Shown here in pieces: positions 35,429 to 44,171 of a stretch of DNA of 64,000 bases (the stretch's first letter is position 1; each line of letters starts with the position of its first letter). The notes below the pieces were generated by a model that worked only from the letters and a program-made list of their open reading frames with translations, was not told where the DNA came from and made no database searches. This DNA comes from Nostocoides_A vanveenii. GTDB lineage: Bacteria > Actinomycetota > Actinomycetes > Actinomycetales > Dermatophilaceae. Both the position numbers and the translations under genes were made by a program. The DNA lies in contig NZ_BAAAPN010000029.1 in the NCBI RefSeq assembly GCF_039531165.1, positions 20,984 to 84,983 of the forward strand, written 5' to 3'.

Positions 35429-36676
35429 CTAGCGCTCGGAGGCCACGCCGCGCAGCGACGACCCCCAGCCGTATGCCGCGGCGAGCCCCCCGATTGCGAC
35501 CATCAGCACCAGCGTGCTCGCCAGTCCCAACCACCCGACAAGGGCTCCTGCGGCCAGGGCGCCACCCGTCCAGCCCACGCCATAGGACAGCATGCGTCCC
35601 GCGGTGTTGACCCGGCCCAGGAGGTGCTCGGGAGTCACCTGCTGGCGATAGGTGAGGGCATTGATGATGACGACTTGATAGGCGACGCCCCAGGCGATCA
35701 TCAGCGAGGTGGCGAGCATCCAGTGTCGGCTGAGCGCGACGGCGACCCCGGCTGCGGCCGAGGCGGGGATGAAGGCCAGGGTCACCCACGCGGTTGAGCG
35801 CTTTCGCAACAGCCGGGGCGTGAGCGCCGCGGCGATGATCCCGCCGATTCCCCAGGCCGCGAACAACATGCCGAATCGCAGACCGGATGTTCCGATGTGG
35901 AGGAGGCGATCGGCATACGGCACGGCGAGGGCCATGAAACCGGCGCCGGCCATGGACTGCAGCATCCCGATCACGGTCATCGCCCGCACGCCGGTGTGGG
36001 CCCAGAGGAAGCGGAGGCCCTCGCCGACATCGGCGCGGATCTGGCGCGCCGAGAAGGCGGGAGCCCGCGAGCGATCCCCCGTCATCGGGCGACGGATACT
36101 GCCCAACAAGACGGCCGAGGCGACGAAGCTGAAACTGTCGATCAGGAGCAGGTCGGCGGGATGGACGACGGCCAGCGCGATTCCGACGGCCATCGGCACC
36201 GACAGATCGAGCACCCCGCCGAAACCCCAGATCGCGGCATTCGCCTCGCCGATCCGGTCGCGCCCGACGAGCGTCGGTAGTGCCCCGAAGGCCGCCCCAT
36301 CGAAGAGGGTGAACATTGCCTGGCTGACGAAGGCCGCGCCGAGCACATGGGGAATCGTCAGCACGCCGGCCTCATAGGCGATCGGGACCGAGGCGATCGC
36401 TGCGGCACACACCAGGTCGGTGCGAACCATCAGGCGTTTGCGGTCGAGCCGGTCGGCGAGCGCGCCGGCAAAGAGCCCGAAGAGGACGTAGGGGAGCCCC
36501 TCGAGCACGGTCGTCAGCGCAGTCAACGCCGGCGAGGCGCTGACGCGATAGATGAGCACCGGCATGACGACCGCGGTGACCAGCGACCCCATGACCGACA
36601 CCTGCCGGGCGCCCCAGTAGCGGACGAAGTCGCGGTCGTCGCGCAGGCGGGTGGGGGCGGTCACGGGGTCACTCAA
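35429..36676 (-). CDS. MFS transporter, EntS/MFS_3-like exporter
   Basis: 415 residues with twelve predicted membrane segments. The sequence FVRYWGARQVSVMGSLVTAVVMPVL and the loop GALADRLDRKRLMVRTD fit the MFS_3 group, which includes enterobactin exporter EntS and macrolide efflux proteins. Late segments contain INALTYRQQVTPEHLLGRVNT, a typical MFS_3 loop. The exported compound is unknown. Start at 36676 on a GTG or ATG; 59 bases separate its end from the desaturase start on the same strand. Confidence 0.87.
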   Translation of the reverse strand: MSDPVTAPTRLRDDRDFVRYWGARQVSVMGSLVTAVVMPVLIYRVSASPALTALTTVLEGLPYVLFGLFAGALADRLDRKRLMVRTDLVCAAAIASVPIAYEAGVLTIPHVLGAAFVSQAMFTLFDGAAFGALPTLVGRDRIGEANAAIWGFGGVLDLSVPMAVGIALAVVHPADLLLIDSFSFVASAVLLGSIRRPMTGDRSRAPAFSARQIRADVGEGLRFLWAHTGVRAMTVIGMLQSMAGAGFMALAVPYADRLLHIGTSGLRFGMLFAAWGIGGIIAAALTPRLLRKRSTAWVTLAFIPASAAAGVAVALSRHWMLATSLMIAWGVAYQVVIINALTYRQQVTPEHLLGRVNTAGRMLSYGVGWTGGALAAGALVGWLGLASTLVLMVAIGGLAAAYGWGSSLRGVASER

Positions 36677-36776
36677 CCATCCGTGTCCCCCAGGTGGTGG
36701 ACTTGTCGCCCGCGCCCCGCGTTTCTACGCTACGAGTGCGGCTCCCGCACCCCCGTGCGGCCCGCCGCCACGTGCC

Positions 36777-36833
36777 GAACGGATCGTGCGGCGCGCGCCC
36801 GGTGAGGGGGGATGCGCGCTGCACGATCCGTTC
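36777..36833. terminator. Large hairpin between the FtsX-type permease and MFS genes
   Basis: Thirteen-base arms GAACGGATCGTGC (36777-36789) and GCACGATCCGTTC (36821-36833) are perfectly complementary around a 31-base G-rich spacer. It follows the permease stop (both genes run leftwards), so it is either that operon's terminator or a protein-binding palindrome upstream of the MFS gene. Confidence 0.6.
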
Positions 36834-36854
36834 TCGGCTCAAGGGTGCGAGCGG

Positions 36855-39698
36855 TCAGTTGCCGCGCCGAGTGACATGGGGCGCGCGACGGATGCTCGCT
36901 GCGGCGATGGTGGCCGCGATCAGGGGGACACCGAGCACGATGATCAGGATCGGTAGGACCGGAATGCCGATCGTCGGCGCGACCTTGTGCGGCCCGAGGT
37001 CGTCCCACCACGTCGTCGTGGTCGGCCAGGCGATCGCGACGCCGGCAACCAGTCCGATCGCGATACCGAGGAGTCCACCCAGGAGCGCGACGGTGGCGGC
37101 TTGGGCGGCGGCGAATCGCCGACGGGTGCCCTTGGTTGCCCCGACAGCGGCGAGGGTACCCATATCGGCCTGTTGCTCGGCAAGGGCGAGCGCGGTGCTG
37201 ATCAAGGTGACCGTGACCAGCAGAAAGCCGGTGATGCCGAGCACGCCGAGCATCAGCCACTTGTCGGGTCGCTCGTAGCCACGCTCGACGTTGACACCGG
37301 AGTTCGCGAGCTGCTCGGCGACCTTCTTCTGGTCGGCCTTGGTGATTGCTCCGCGCGTGTCGTAGACATGCAGACTGCTCGGCGCCGTCTGCAGGTTGAT
37401 ATCGCCCGCCACCTCGGTCGGGATCACCAACCCGGTGCGCGATTCCACGGCCGCCCGCTGGTAGGCCGATTCCGAAATCGCGATCGCCGGCACCTGCTTG
37501 GTCGTGGTGACCTTGGGGTCGGACTGCGTGCCGGACTTCGGGTCGTTCGTGGCCGAGCCCATGGCGAGGGTCACGGTTCCGCCTTTGATCAGGGCTTCGT
37601 CGCCCACGAGCACCGCGCCACCGGCAACCGCGGCCGCATCGGCTTTCGGCAACTGCAGGCGCCTGGCGATCTCGGCGGCCGGAACCACCGTCACGCCATA
37701 TCGCGTGGCACCGGGCAGATAGCCGATGGAGGTCACCGTGCGACACGGATCCGCAGCGGGCTGTTCCGGGGGTGGGGCACTGCCGTCGTCCAGCTGAGGA
37801 AGCGCCTGGGCTGTGCTGCACCCAGGTGGGACGACAACGACGAAGGGCTCGCTCGTCGGTGCCGTGTTCCCGGTGTAGTCACCCTGGACCGCGCGTTCCT
37901 CGACGACCCGCCAGGTGGGCGCCAGGGTGGTGATCTGCTTGATGAGAGTCGGGTATTCCGACTCGGCACTCCACAGGGTGCCTTCCCCAGCAACCGTCTG
38001 TGGCTGGTAATGCTTCGCTTCGAACCGGGAGTTGCTCTCCAGGGCGATCGCGAAGGTCGCCAGGAGCGCGGCCCCTGCCATCAATGCGGCCACCGTAGGG
38101 GCGGAGCGGTGACGTTGCCGGGCGGCATCACGCGTCGCCATCCGAACGGCCACCGGGAAGCGACCGGCCAGCCGGCCGGCCCACACCAGGCCGAGCGGAA
38201 TCACGCAGATCGCGCCCCCGACGAGCCCGAAAACCCCGGCGACGCCGGGCGCCGTGGCATTGGCCGTGACGGCGAGGAAGAGCCCGGCAGCGCCGAGGGC
38301 GAACAGGGCCAGGCCGACGAACGGCAGGATGCGGTTGTGCGGGGGCGAGACATTCTGCCCCTTCATCACGCCCACGATGTCGAGGCGGCCAAGCCGCAGA
38401 GCCGGGATCATCGCGGCCGTCAACGCGGCGAGCACCGCGCAGATCAGCACGATGATGACCGCGATCATCGGGATGTCGAAGGGACCGACCAGCGTCGACC
38501 ACGGACGGATGCCGCGCCATACGGCCGCCCCCGCCGCCACCGAGGCCGCCCCCAGCGCGGCCCCAGCAACGGCGGCGAGGACGCCGAGAATGAGGGCGCC
38601 GGCGAGCACCGAGCGGCGCAGTTGCCGCACTTCGGCGCCATTGCTGGCGGCGAGCGCTAGCGACCGGCGCTGGCGGCCGGCGCTGACCGCGAAGGCCGGG
38701 CCGACGAGCAGGGCGGTGACCAAGAAGAGCACGGCGCCGAAGATGGCGGCCATCACCTTGGTCTCGGTGTCCATCTGCCGCTGGGCGTCATATCCCTGAC
38801 CGGGCATTTCCGAGGCCGGCGGGGGGTGCGCCACGACATCGGCGCTGGTGATCGCCAATCCGTAACCGTTGAGCTTGCGGACTTCCGCCCAGCTCATCGG
38901 CGTGGAGCGTTTGACGATCCACGAGGTGCTGTAGACATTCCGCTCGTCCCACGCGGCCGTTGTCATGGCATAGGGCATGCCCATGTCGGTGTCGAAAACG
39001 TCCGCGATACCCACGATGGTGATCTGCCGCCGGGTTTCCCCGGCGTTCAGCTCAAGCGTGCCGTCTCCGGGCAGCCCGTTGTGCAGGCCGGCGGGGGTGA
39101 CGACGATTTCGTCATTGGACGCCGGCCACCGACCGGAGACGAGGTGCAGCTTGGGGCCGAGATCGACGCTCGGGTCGATGAACATCACGGTGCCGTATGG
39201 CCGCCGCGTCAAGTCGGTCCATCGGAACTCGCCGGTCTGCACCGGGACGAGCGTGCCGGGGACGATAGCGCCGAGGGCCTTGGTCCGTTGCGCCAGCGTG
39301 CCGTCGTCGGTCAGGCCCGGAATGCGCTTGGCCGTGGGCGGATGCTCGGTCCCGTCGGACGTTGACCAGCTGTTGTTGCCGTCCACCCCCTGTTCGACGA
39401 CATCGGGGGAGATCCCGAGGATGATGGCCTGGCCGTTGCCGAGCAGCCAGGGCAGTTTCTCTGCGGTGCTGCGCGTGCTGGTGCTGGCGAAGGTCAGTCC
39501 GGCGACGATCAGGCCGACGGGCAGCGCGACCATGATCAGCACGAGCACACTGCGGCCCTTGTAGCGCAGGGCGTCGCGACGGGCCATCTTCAGTGAGACC
39601 CGCCAACTGGCCAGCCAGCGCTGGAAGCGGCTGCCCGATCGGCTCGGGGGTGCAGGTGCCTCGGGCGCGGCAGGACGCTCGATGATGGAGGTGGTCAC
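36855..39698 (-). CDS. ABC transporter permease, FtsX/MacB family
   Basis: 947 residues with a duplicated FtsX arrangement: an N-terminal membrane segment (VLVLIMVALPVGLIVAGLTF), a large extracellular domain, a four-helix block in the middle, a second extracellular domain and a final block (LLLGVL...GLLGIAIGLVAGVAIAW...IPVLPILIIVLGVPLIAATI). This is the permease of exporters that move peptides, lipids or antibiotics or act mechanically, MacB-like. The ATPase gene ends 3 bases before it. The first soluble domain has a Met/Pro-rich loop without identifiable motif. Export substrate unknown; PadR control suggests a drug or envelope stress signal. Confidence 0.9.
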   Translation of the reverse strand: MTTSIIERPAAPEAPAPPSRSGSRFQRWLASWRVSLKMARRDALRYKGRSVLVLIMVALPVGLIVAGLTFASTSTRSTAEKLPWLLGNGQAIILGISPDVVEQGVDGNNSWSTSDGTEHPPTAKRIPGLTDDGTLAQRTKALGAIVPGTLVPVQTGEFRWTDLTRRPYGTVMFIDPSVDLGPKLHLVSGRWPASNDEIVVTPAGLHNGLPGDGTLELNAGETRRQITIVGIADVFDTDMGMPYAMTTAAWDERNVYSTSWIVKRSTPMSWAEVRKLNGYGLAITSADVVAHPPPASEMPGQGYDAQRQMDTETKVMAAIFGAVLFLVTALLVGPAFAVSAGRQRRSLALAASNGAEVRQLRRSVLAGALILGVLAAVAGAALGAASVAAGAAVWRGIRPWSTLVGPFDIPMIAVIIVLICAVLAALTAAMIPALRLGRLDIVGVMKGQNVSPPHNRILPFVGLALFALGAAGLFLAVTANATAPGVAGVFGLVGGAICVIPLGLVWAGRLAGRFPVAVRMATRDAARQRHRSAPTVAALMAGAALLATFAIALESNSRFEAKHYQPQTVAGEGTLWSAESEYPTLIKQITTLAPTWRVVEERAVQGDYTGNTAPTSEPFVVVVPPGCSTAQALPQLDDGSAPPPEQPAADPCRTVTSIGYLPGATRYGVTVVPAAEIARRLQLPKADAAAVAGGAVLVGDEALIKGGTVTLAMGSATNDPKSGTQSDPKVTTTKQVPAIAISESAYQRAAVESRTGLVIPTEVAGDINLQTAPSSLHVYDTRGAITKADQKKVAEQLANSGVNVERGYERPDKWLMLGVLGITGFLLVTVTLISTALALAEQQADMGTLAAVGATKGTRRRFAAAQAATVALLGGLLGIAIGLVAGVAIAWPTTTTWWDDLGPHKVAPTIGIPVLPILIIVLGVPLIAATIAAASIRRAPHVTRRGN

Positions 39699-39701
39699 GG
39701 C

Positions 39702-40427
39702 TCAGTGCTCCGAGGCGACGAGAAGGTCTTCGGCGACCTCGGCGGGGCCGGTGGTGTCGACGACGACGCCGTCGCGCAGGAAGACCACCCGGTCCGCCCA
39801 GGCGGCGTGCCGGGCTTCGTGCGTGACGAGAAGGCCGGCGGCGCCGGAGTCGCAGCGTTCACGCAGGACGCGGAGCACACCCTCACCGGTGTGGGAGTCC
39901 AAGGCACCGGTGGGCTCGTCGGCGAGGACGAGGCGGCGATCGCCGACGAGGGCGCGGGCGATGGCGACGCGCTGCTGCTGCCCGCCCGACATCTTGTCGG
40001 GGTAGCGATCGGCCAGTTCGACGACGCCGACGGTCTCCAGGACGGCAGCGGCTGCGGCGCGCGCCTCGCGAACGGATGTGCCGTCCAATTCCAGTGGGAG
40101 AGAGACGTTCTCGCTGGCGGTGAGCGAGGGGATGAGGTTGAAGTCCTGGAAGACGAAGCCGACCCGGCGGCGGCGCAGGGCCGCGAGCTGCAGGGCGCTC
40201 AGCGAGCCGAGCTCCTGGCCCTCGATCCAGACTTCGCCGCTCGAGGCCTTGTCGAGGCCGCCGGCGAGATTGAGCAGTGTCGACTTGCCCGAGCCGCTGG
40301 GGCCCATGACGGCCACCAGTTCGCCCGGGAAGACGTCGAGGCTGACGCCGCGAAGGGCGAGGACGGCGGTGTCGCCGTCGCCGTGGGTACGCGTGACATG
40401 GGTCAGGCGAAGGATTGGTGCAGTCAT
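39702..40427 (-). CDS. ABC transporter ATP-binding protein (LolD/MacB type)
   Basis: 241 residues. Complete ABC ATPase: Walker A GPSGSGKSTLLN, Q-loop FVFQDFNLIPSLT, signature MSGGQQQRVAIARAL, Walker B LVLADEPTGALDS, and the H-loop LVTHEARHA. This pattern is characteristic of the MacB/LolD branch that pairs with FtsX-fold permeases. The ATG overlaps the PadR stop (ATGA), and the permease follows 3 bases later, so the three genes form one unit. Confidence 0.95.
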   Translation of the reverse strand: MTAPILRLTHVTRTHGDGDTAVLALRGVSLDVFPGELVAVMGPSGSGKSTLLNLAGGLDKASSGEVWIEGQELGSLSALQLAALRRRRVGFVFQDFNLIPSLTASENVSLPLELDGTSVREARAAAAAVLETVGVVELADRYPDKMSGGQQQRVAIARALVGDRRLVLADEPTGALDSHTGEGVLRVLRERCDSGAAGLLVTHEARHAAWADRVVFLRDGVVVDTTGPAEVAEDLLVASEH

Positions 40428-41080
40428 TGCGGGGCCCCCTGCATAGGTGCGGTGTCGACGGTGGTTCGGGAGTAGGGACGAGCGCCGCCTGAGGGCCCGG
40501 GCCCGGCCGGGCGGGCATACGTGCGGGTCCGGGGTTTGCGTGCCTCGCTGGCGAGGCGGGCTTCGACGTGGTCGAGCCAGCGCACCTCGCTCTCCGCGGC
40601 GAAGATCAGGTTCTCCAGGACGAGGACCCAGGCCAGGTCGTTCTCGGTGGCACCGGCGGCCTGCTCGCGGTCGGCCGCCTGCACCTTCAGGCGCGTCAGG
40701 TCGCGCAGGTGAGCCACGGTCGCCGTGCGCTGGGTCTGGACCACCCGCGGCACGTCGACGCCCGGGGTGGTGACGGCGATCGCGAGTTTGATGACCAGTT
40801 CATCGCGGGGCGTCTCGTCGCGCCGCACCGGGGTCTGCCACCACTGCTGCACCTCACCACGGCCGAGCACGGTCAGGTGGTAGAGGATGCGGCCCTCCTC
40901 GTCGGCCTGCGCGTCCTGCTCGACCAGGCCGTCGCGTTCGAGCCGGGCCAAGGTCGTGTAGACCTGCCCGACATTCAGCGGCCAGGTGCCGCCGGTGCGC
41001 GCCTCGAACTCGCTGCGCAACTGAGCGCCGTACATCGGCTCCTCGGCGAGGAGGGCGAGCAATCCCAACTTGACCGACAT
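40424..41080 (-). CDS. PadR-family transcriptional regulator
   Basis: 218 residues. The N-terminal winged helix reads MSVKLGLLALLAEEPMYGAQL, VGQVYTTLARLERDGLVE, and the C-terminal half is the Vir_act_alpha_C helical dimerisation domain. PadR proteins repress export genes and release DNA when a phenolic compound or drug binds. A Pro/Arg-rich tail of 35 residues follows. The two ATAC-N3-GTAT palindromes directly upstream are its probable operators, so the operon is likely self-regulated. Confidence 0.92.
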   Translation of the reverse strand: MSVKLGLLALLAEEPMYGAQLRSEFEARTGGTWPLNVGQVYTTLARLERDGLVEQDAQADEEGRILYHLTVLGRGEVQQWWQTPVRRDETPRDELVIKLAIAVTTPGVDVPRVVQTQRTATVAHLRDLTRLKVQAADREQAAGATENDLAWVLVLENLIFAAESEVRWLDHVEARLASEARKPRTRTYARPAGPGPSGGARPYSRTTVDTAPMQGAPQ

Positions 41081-41119
41081 CGTGGCTCCTGGCGTCGTGC
41101 GGCCCCTGACTCGGCGTGC

Positions 41120-41162
41120 ATACCGAGTATTAGGGCGAACACCGCGAGACTATACCGGGTAT
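41120..41162. promoter_or_regulatory. Paired PadR-type operators
   Basis: Two near-identical palindromes, ATACCGAGTAT (41120-41130) and ATACCGGGTAT (41152-41162), lie 32 bases apart start to start, about three DNA turns. They sit 40-80 bases upstream of the PadR start on the minus strand. The AT-rich TATAGT on the minus strand overlapping the second site may be the -10 box, so binding would block the promoter. Confidence 0.75.
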
Positions 41163-41237
41163 GCAGGCGCGTCAAGCGATGCGGTTGTGATGTGTGAGGC
41201 GCGTGTTGCGCGGCCAGGCGAGTGGGGCCCGCGCGCG

Positions 41238-42215
41238 TCAGGGATGGAGGAGCAGCTTGCCGATGTGGCCGCTGGCTTCCATCTCCTGGTGCGCTTCCGC
41301 TGCGCGGGCGAGCGGGTATGCCGCATGGATAACGGGCCGCAGCCGGCCCGCCTCGAGCAGTGGCCACACGTGCTCGCGGACGGCCGCGACGATCGCCGCC
41401 TTCTGAGTCAGTGGCCGTGAACGCAAGGAGGTCGCGTGGACCGCAGCGCGCTTGCTCAACAGCAGGCTGAGGTTGAGCTCGGCACTGACGCCGCCTTGCA
41501 GACCGATGACGACTAGGCGCCCGTCGAGAGCGAGGGCGTCGAGATTGCGGGCGAGATATTTCGCGCCCATATTGTCGAGAATGACGTCCGCCCCGTGACC
41601 GTTGGTGGCGGCCCGGACCCGCTCGACGAAATCCTCCGTGCGGTAGTCGATGAGGATCTCGGCGCCCAAGTCACGGCATACGTCCAGCTTGGTGCGGCTG
41701 CTCGCGGTGACCGCGACGCGAGCGCCGGCTTCCCGGCCGAGTTGGATGGCCATCGTGCCGATGCCGGACGACCCGCCGTGGACGAGCAAGACTTCTCCCG
41801 CAGTGAGATTCGCGGTCATGAAGACGTTGGACCAGACCGTGCAGGCGACTTCGGGCAGGGCGGCGGCGTCGGTGACCGACACCCCCGTGGGGATGGGTAG
41901 GCACTGCGCGGCGGGCGCGATGACGTTCTCGGCGTAGCCGCCGCCGGTCAGCAGCGCGCAGACCTGATCGCCGGCCGACCACTGTGTGACGCCGGCCCCG
42001 AGAGCGTCCACGACGCCACTGACTTCGAGGCCCGGATAGGGCGAGGCGCCGGGTGGGGGCGGATAGAAGCCGCGCCGCTGCATGACGTCGGCGCGATTGA
42101 CGCCCGCAGCGACCACGCGGATGCGCACCTCGCCCGGCCCGGGTTCAGGGGTCGGCACATCGGCGAGGACGAGGGCTTCGGGCCCGCCGGGCTCGGGAAT
42201 GGTGATCGCGCGCAT
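41238..42215 (-). CDS. NAD(P)H quinone oxidoreductase, PIG3/zinc-independent MDR family
   Basis: 325 residues from ATG 42215 (MRAITIPEPGGPEAL); a GTG at 42224 would add three. It has the medium-chain dehydrogenase layout: a catalytic GroES-like domain (VAAGVNRADVMQRRGFYPPP, YPGLEVSGVVDALG) and a Rossmann fold (VLLVHGGSSGIGTMAIQL) with NADPH-type VAVTASSRTKLD. The catalytic zinc Cys/His set of alcohol dehydrogenases is missing, which matches quinone oxidoreductases. It is divergent from nothing close and ends 158 bases before the PadR start on the same strand, outside the exporter unit. Confidence 0.9.
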   Translation of the reverse strand: MRAITIPEPGGPEALVLADVPTPEPGPGEVRIRVVAAGVNRADVMQRRGFYPPPPGASPYPGLEVSGVVDALGAGVTQWSAGDQVCALLTGGGYAENVIAPAAQCLPIPTGVSVTDAAALPEVACTVWSNVFMTANLTAGEVLLVHGGSSGIGTMAIQLGREAGARVAVTASSRTKLDVCRDLGAEILIDYRTEDFVERVRAATNGHGADVILDNMGAKYLARNLDALALDGRLVVIGLQGGVSAELNLSLLLSKRAAVHATSLRSRPLTQKAAIVAAVREHVWPLLEAGRLRPVIHAAYPLARAAEAHQEMEASGHIGKLLLHP

Positions 42216-42376
42216 GGCGTCCACGGTAGGGCTGTGCGCCCGCGTGGGCTCGGGCCCGGCCGTGTGAGGGTGGCCGCAGTCTCAGACATGAACCTGATTA
42301 CGCAACGTCGTCAGGGGTCCGGGTCCCGCGGAAGTACCGAAGTGACGAAGGAGCGAAGAACGTCGTGGGGTGTGGC

Positions 42377-43150
42377 CTACCGGCCGTCATCGAGGAGGGC
42401 GTCGAAGATCGGCCGGAAGGGACCGAGGTCGATGTCGTTTTCGTCCGCATAGGCCATGACGGATGTGCCGGCGGCCCCCGCGGTCCCCGCGAGTTGCGTG
42501 CGTACGCGCTCCTGAACCACGTCGGCGCCGAGTTGAACCGCCCCGAGGAAGACCAAGGGCGTGACGAATACGCCCAGAGCGAGGGCGACGCCGGCCAGAC
42601 CGCGGCGGGATCCGCGGATCAGGGCGATCACCGCAATGATCAGGCCGATAGTGATGATCACGTCCATCCCCACCCAACCGGTGAGCCACAGCAACCCGTC
42701 GCCCAATGGATCCTTGGAGATCAGGCTCACGGAAGCAATGGCCTGGTAGAGAAGGAAGCCGCCGACCACGGTGCCCAGGAGCACAGTGCCGAAGGCGGTG
42801 AGCCCGAGTCGGCCGCGGCGTGGCGTCCTTGTCGCTCTCCTCTGTTCCCCAACGGCGACAGCTGTCGCGTAGGGCACCGGAGTCGACGGCTGGGCCCAGG
42901 GCGCCAAGTCTTGGGCGGGCATCGCGGATGGGAAGGTGGGCGCGGCGGAACCGGGTATCGTGCCGAAGGCCGGGTAGGCGGGCGAGGCGGAAGCGGGTGT
43001 CGTGCCGAACGCCGGATAGAGGGGCGTCGCGGCGCCACCGGCCCAGCCGGGTGCCGCCCCTCCGGATGTGGGCTGGCCAGGGGCGGGGTAGGCATCGGGG
43101 TCGGAAAGCCTGAGGTCGTCCGTCGACCAGGGATCGCCCATGCGGTTCAC
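42377..43150 (-). CDS. Membrane protein with Pro/Ala-rich N-terminus, unknown function
   Basis: About 257 residues. The first 110 are Pro/Ala/Thr-rich and contain repeated YPAFGT elements (LYPAFGTTPASA, AYPAFGTIPGSA), probably disordered and cytoplasmic. Then three hydrophobic segments follow: LTAFGTVLLGTVVGGFLLYQ, MDVIITIGLIIAVIALI and LAGVALALGVFVTPLVFLGAV. It ends in an acidic extracellular or cytoplasmic tail. GTG 43150 or ATG 43141 are both possible; neither has ideal ribosome-site spacing. It is divergent from the VWA/tubulin cluster and shares its control region, so it may belong to that system. I do not recognise the family. Confidence 0.75.
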   Translation of the reverse strand: MNRMGDPWSTDDLRLSDPDAYPAPGQPTSGGAAPGWAGGAATPLYPAFGTTPASASPAYPAFGTIPGSAAPTFPSAMPAQDLAPWAQPSTPVPYATAVAVGEQRRATRTPRRGRLGLTAFGTVLLGTVVGGFLLYQAIASVSLISKDPLGDGLLWLTGWVGMDVIITIGLIIAVIALIRGSRRGLAGVALALGVFVTPLVFLGAVQLGADVVQERVRTQLAGTAGAAGTSVMAYADENDIDLGPFRPIFDALLDDGR

Positions 43151-43235
43151 CAGTCCTTCGCGGTGGTCAGCACCACGTCCAAATCGCAGCAGCGTGATGT
43201 CCCGCCAACTCTAGGCAGGGCAATGCCCGGACGGA

Positions 43236-43345
43236 TGTCCCCATCTTTGGGGACACCCCTGCCCGAGAAGCGAAACGCAACCTTTAGCCGATGGCAATGG
43301 CCAGGACGGCTGGCATTCAGGAATTTGTCCCCCAAAGTGGGGGGC
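43236..43345. promoter_or_regulatory. Two copies of a TGTCCCC...GGGGACA palindrome in the divergent control region
   Basis: The first copy, TGTCCCCATCTTTGGGGACA (43236-43255), read on the opposite strand is TGTCCCCAAAGATGGGGACA. The second, TGTCCCCCAAAGTGGGGGGC (43326-43345), matches it closely on the plus strand. Both stand between the leftward membrane gene and the rightward cluster. Such a pair of inverted sites suggests a regulator controlling both directions. The 43256-43325 stretch between them contains no gene that I can see. Confidence 0.6.
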
Positions 43346-43440
43346 TTTCCCGCTCCTTGCATCATTCACCTTTAGGGATGGGACCCTCCCTCCGAATATT
43401 CGCCGGCCGGTGCGTACTCGAATCTCGAAAGGACGAATCG

Positions 43441-43590
43441 ATGGATTGCAAGAAGTGTCACCGCCCACAGCGTGACTGCCCGAGCTGCAATGGCTGCCGG
43501 GCTTCGGGCATGTTCGGCAAGCTCACCTGCAGCAAGTGCAACAACACCGGCCTCGTATGCAACGAGCACGCAGGACATCACGGACGCTGA
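43441..43590 (+). CDS. Small zinc-ribbon protein (DnaJ-type Cys repeats)
   Basis: 49 residues. Eight Cys residues are spaced CKKC, CPSCNGC, CSKC and a final CNEH, including the CxxCxGxG-like string CPSCNGCRASG and CSKCNNTG found in the DnaJ zinc domain. The ATG 43441 has a well-placed GAAAGGA site. It is the first gene of the rightward cluster, 5 bases before the YbjN-like gene. Zinc ribbons recur in this system (the GTPase gene has them too), so a nucleic acid or protein contact is likely; the partner is unknown. Confidence 0.75.
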   Translation: MDCKKCHRPQRDCPSCNGCRASGMFGKLTCSKCNNTGLVCNEHAGHHGR

Positions 43591-43595
43591 CCTCC

Positions 43596-43989
43596 ATGGC
43601 CAACTGGGCGTCCCTGGTCGACTACGTCAACCGCAACTACAAGATCGCCGATCAAAACGACACCATGGTGAAATTGATCTTCAATACCGGCGACCTTCGA
43701 AGCCAGGTCATCTTCGTGTGGAAGTCTTCTCTCATGAATGGTGCCGAAGAATGGGTCACCTTCGAATCGCCCTTCGCCGAAATCGCACAAGTTGACCTCG
43801 GCACCGTGCTCAAGGAAGCCAGCAATTTGGTGTGCGGAGGCCTGGGGCTGGTGGGCTCAATGCTGACCTTGCGGCATTCGGTGCCGCTGCAAAACGCAAG
43901 ATCCCAATGAGATCGACCGGCCACTTGCGCTGATCAGTGGAAGTGCGGACCGTCTGGAGCGCCAGTTCGTCGGCACGGATCAGTTCTGA
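43596..43989 (+). CDS. YbjN-like (type III chaperone-fold) protein, frameshifted near its end
   Basis: The first frame gives MANWASLVDYVNRNYKIADQ and a beta-rich core with VIFVWKSSLMNGAEEWVTF, ending VCGGLGLVGSMLTLRHSVPLQN. The first frame then stops at 43908 after an unlikely ARSQ. One frame over, from 43897, the sequence continues convincingly as QDPNEIDRPLALISGSADRL then ERQFVGTDQF to TGA 43989. One base at about 43896 would have to be skipped, or two are missing. The shape fits small YbjN/secretion-chaperone-like proteins, which act as chaperones or adaptors. Its place at the head of the cluster suggests a chaperone for one of the large proteins. Confidence 0.65.
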
Positions 43990-44001
43990 GCCCCTCTCCG
44001 G

Positions 44002-44048
44002 GCCTGACGACCGGCCGGACGAGGAGCGGGGACACTGCGTCGTCAGGC
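44002..44048. promoter_or_regulatory. 10-bp inverted repeat ahead of the membrane/VWA genes
   Basis: GCCTGACGAC (44002-44011) pairs perfectly with GTCGTCAGGC (44039-44048), with a further GTCGTCAG at 44051. The repeat lies in the 182-base gap before the gene at 44172. A TTGACA at 44107 could be a -35 element but no matching -10 was found. The element might be a terminator of the two small genes or an operator. Confidence 0.4.
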
Positions 44049-44171
44049 CTGTCGTCAGCCTGTCCCTCAATGTGAGGACTGGTCGCCGGCCGATCGCTCC
44101 GGCACGTTGACACATGGCCTGCCGGGCGAGGTGGCCGGTGCCAGTGCAACCCCGCGTACAGAGGACGATTC

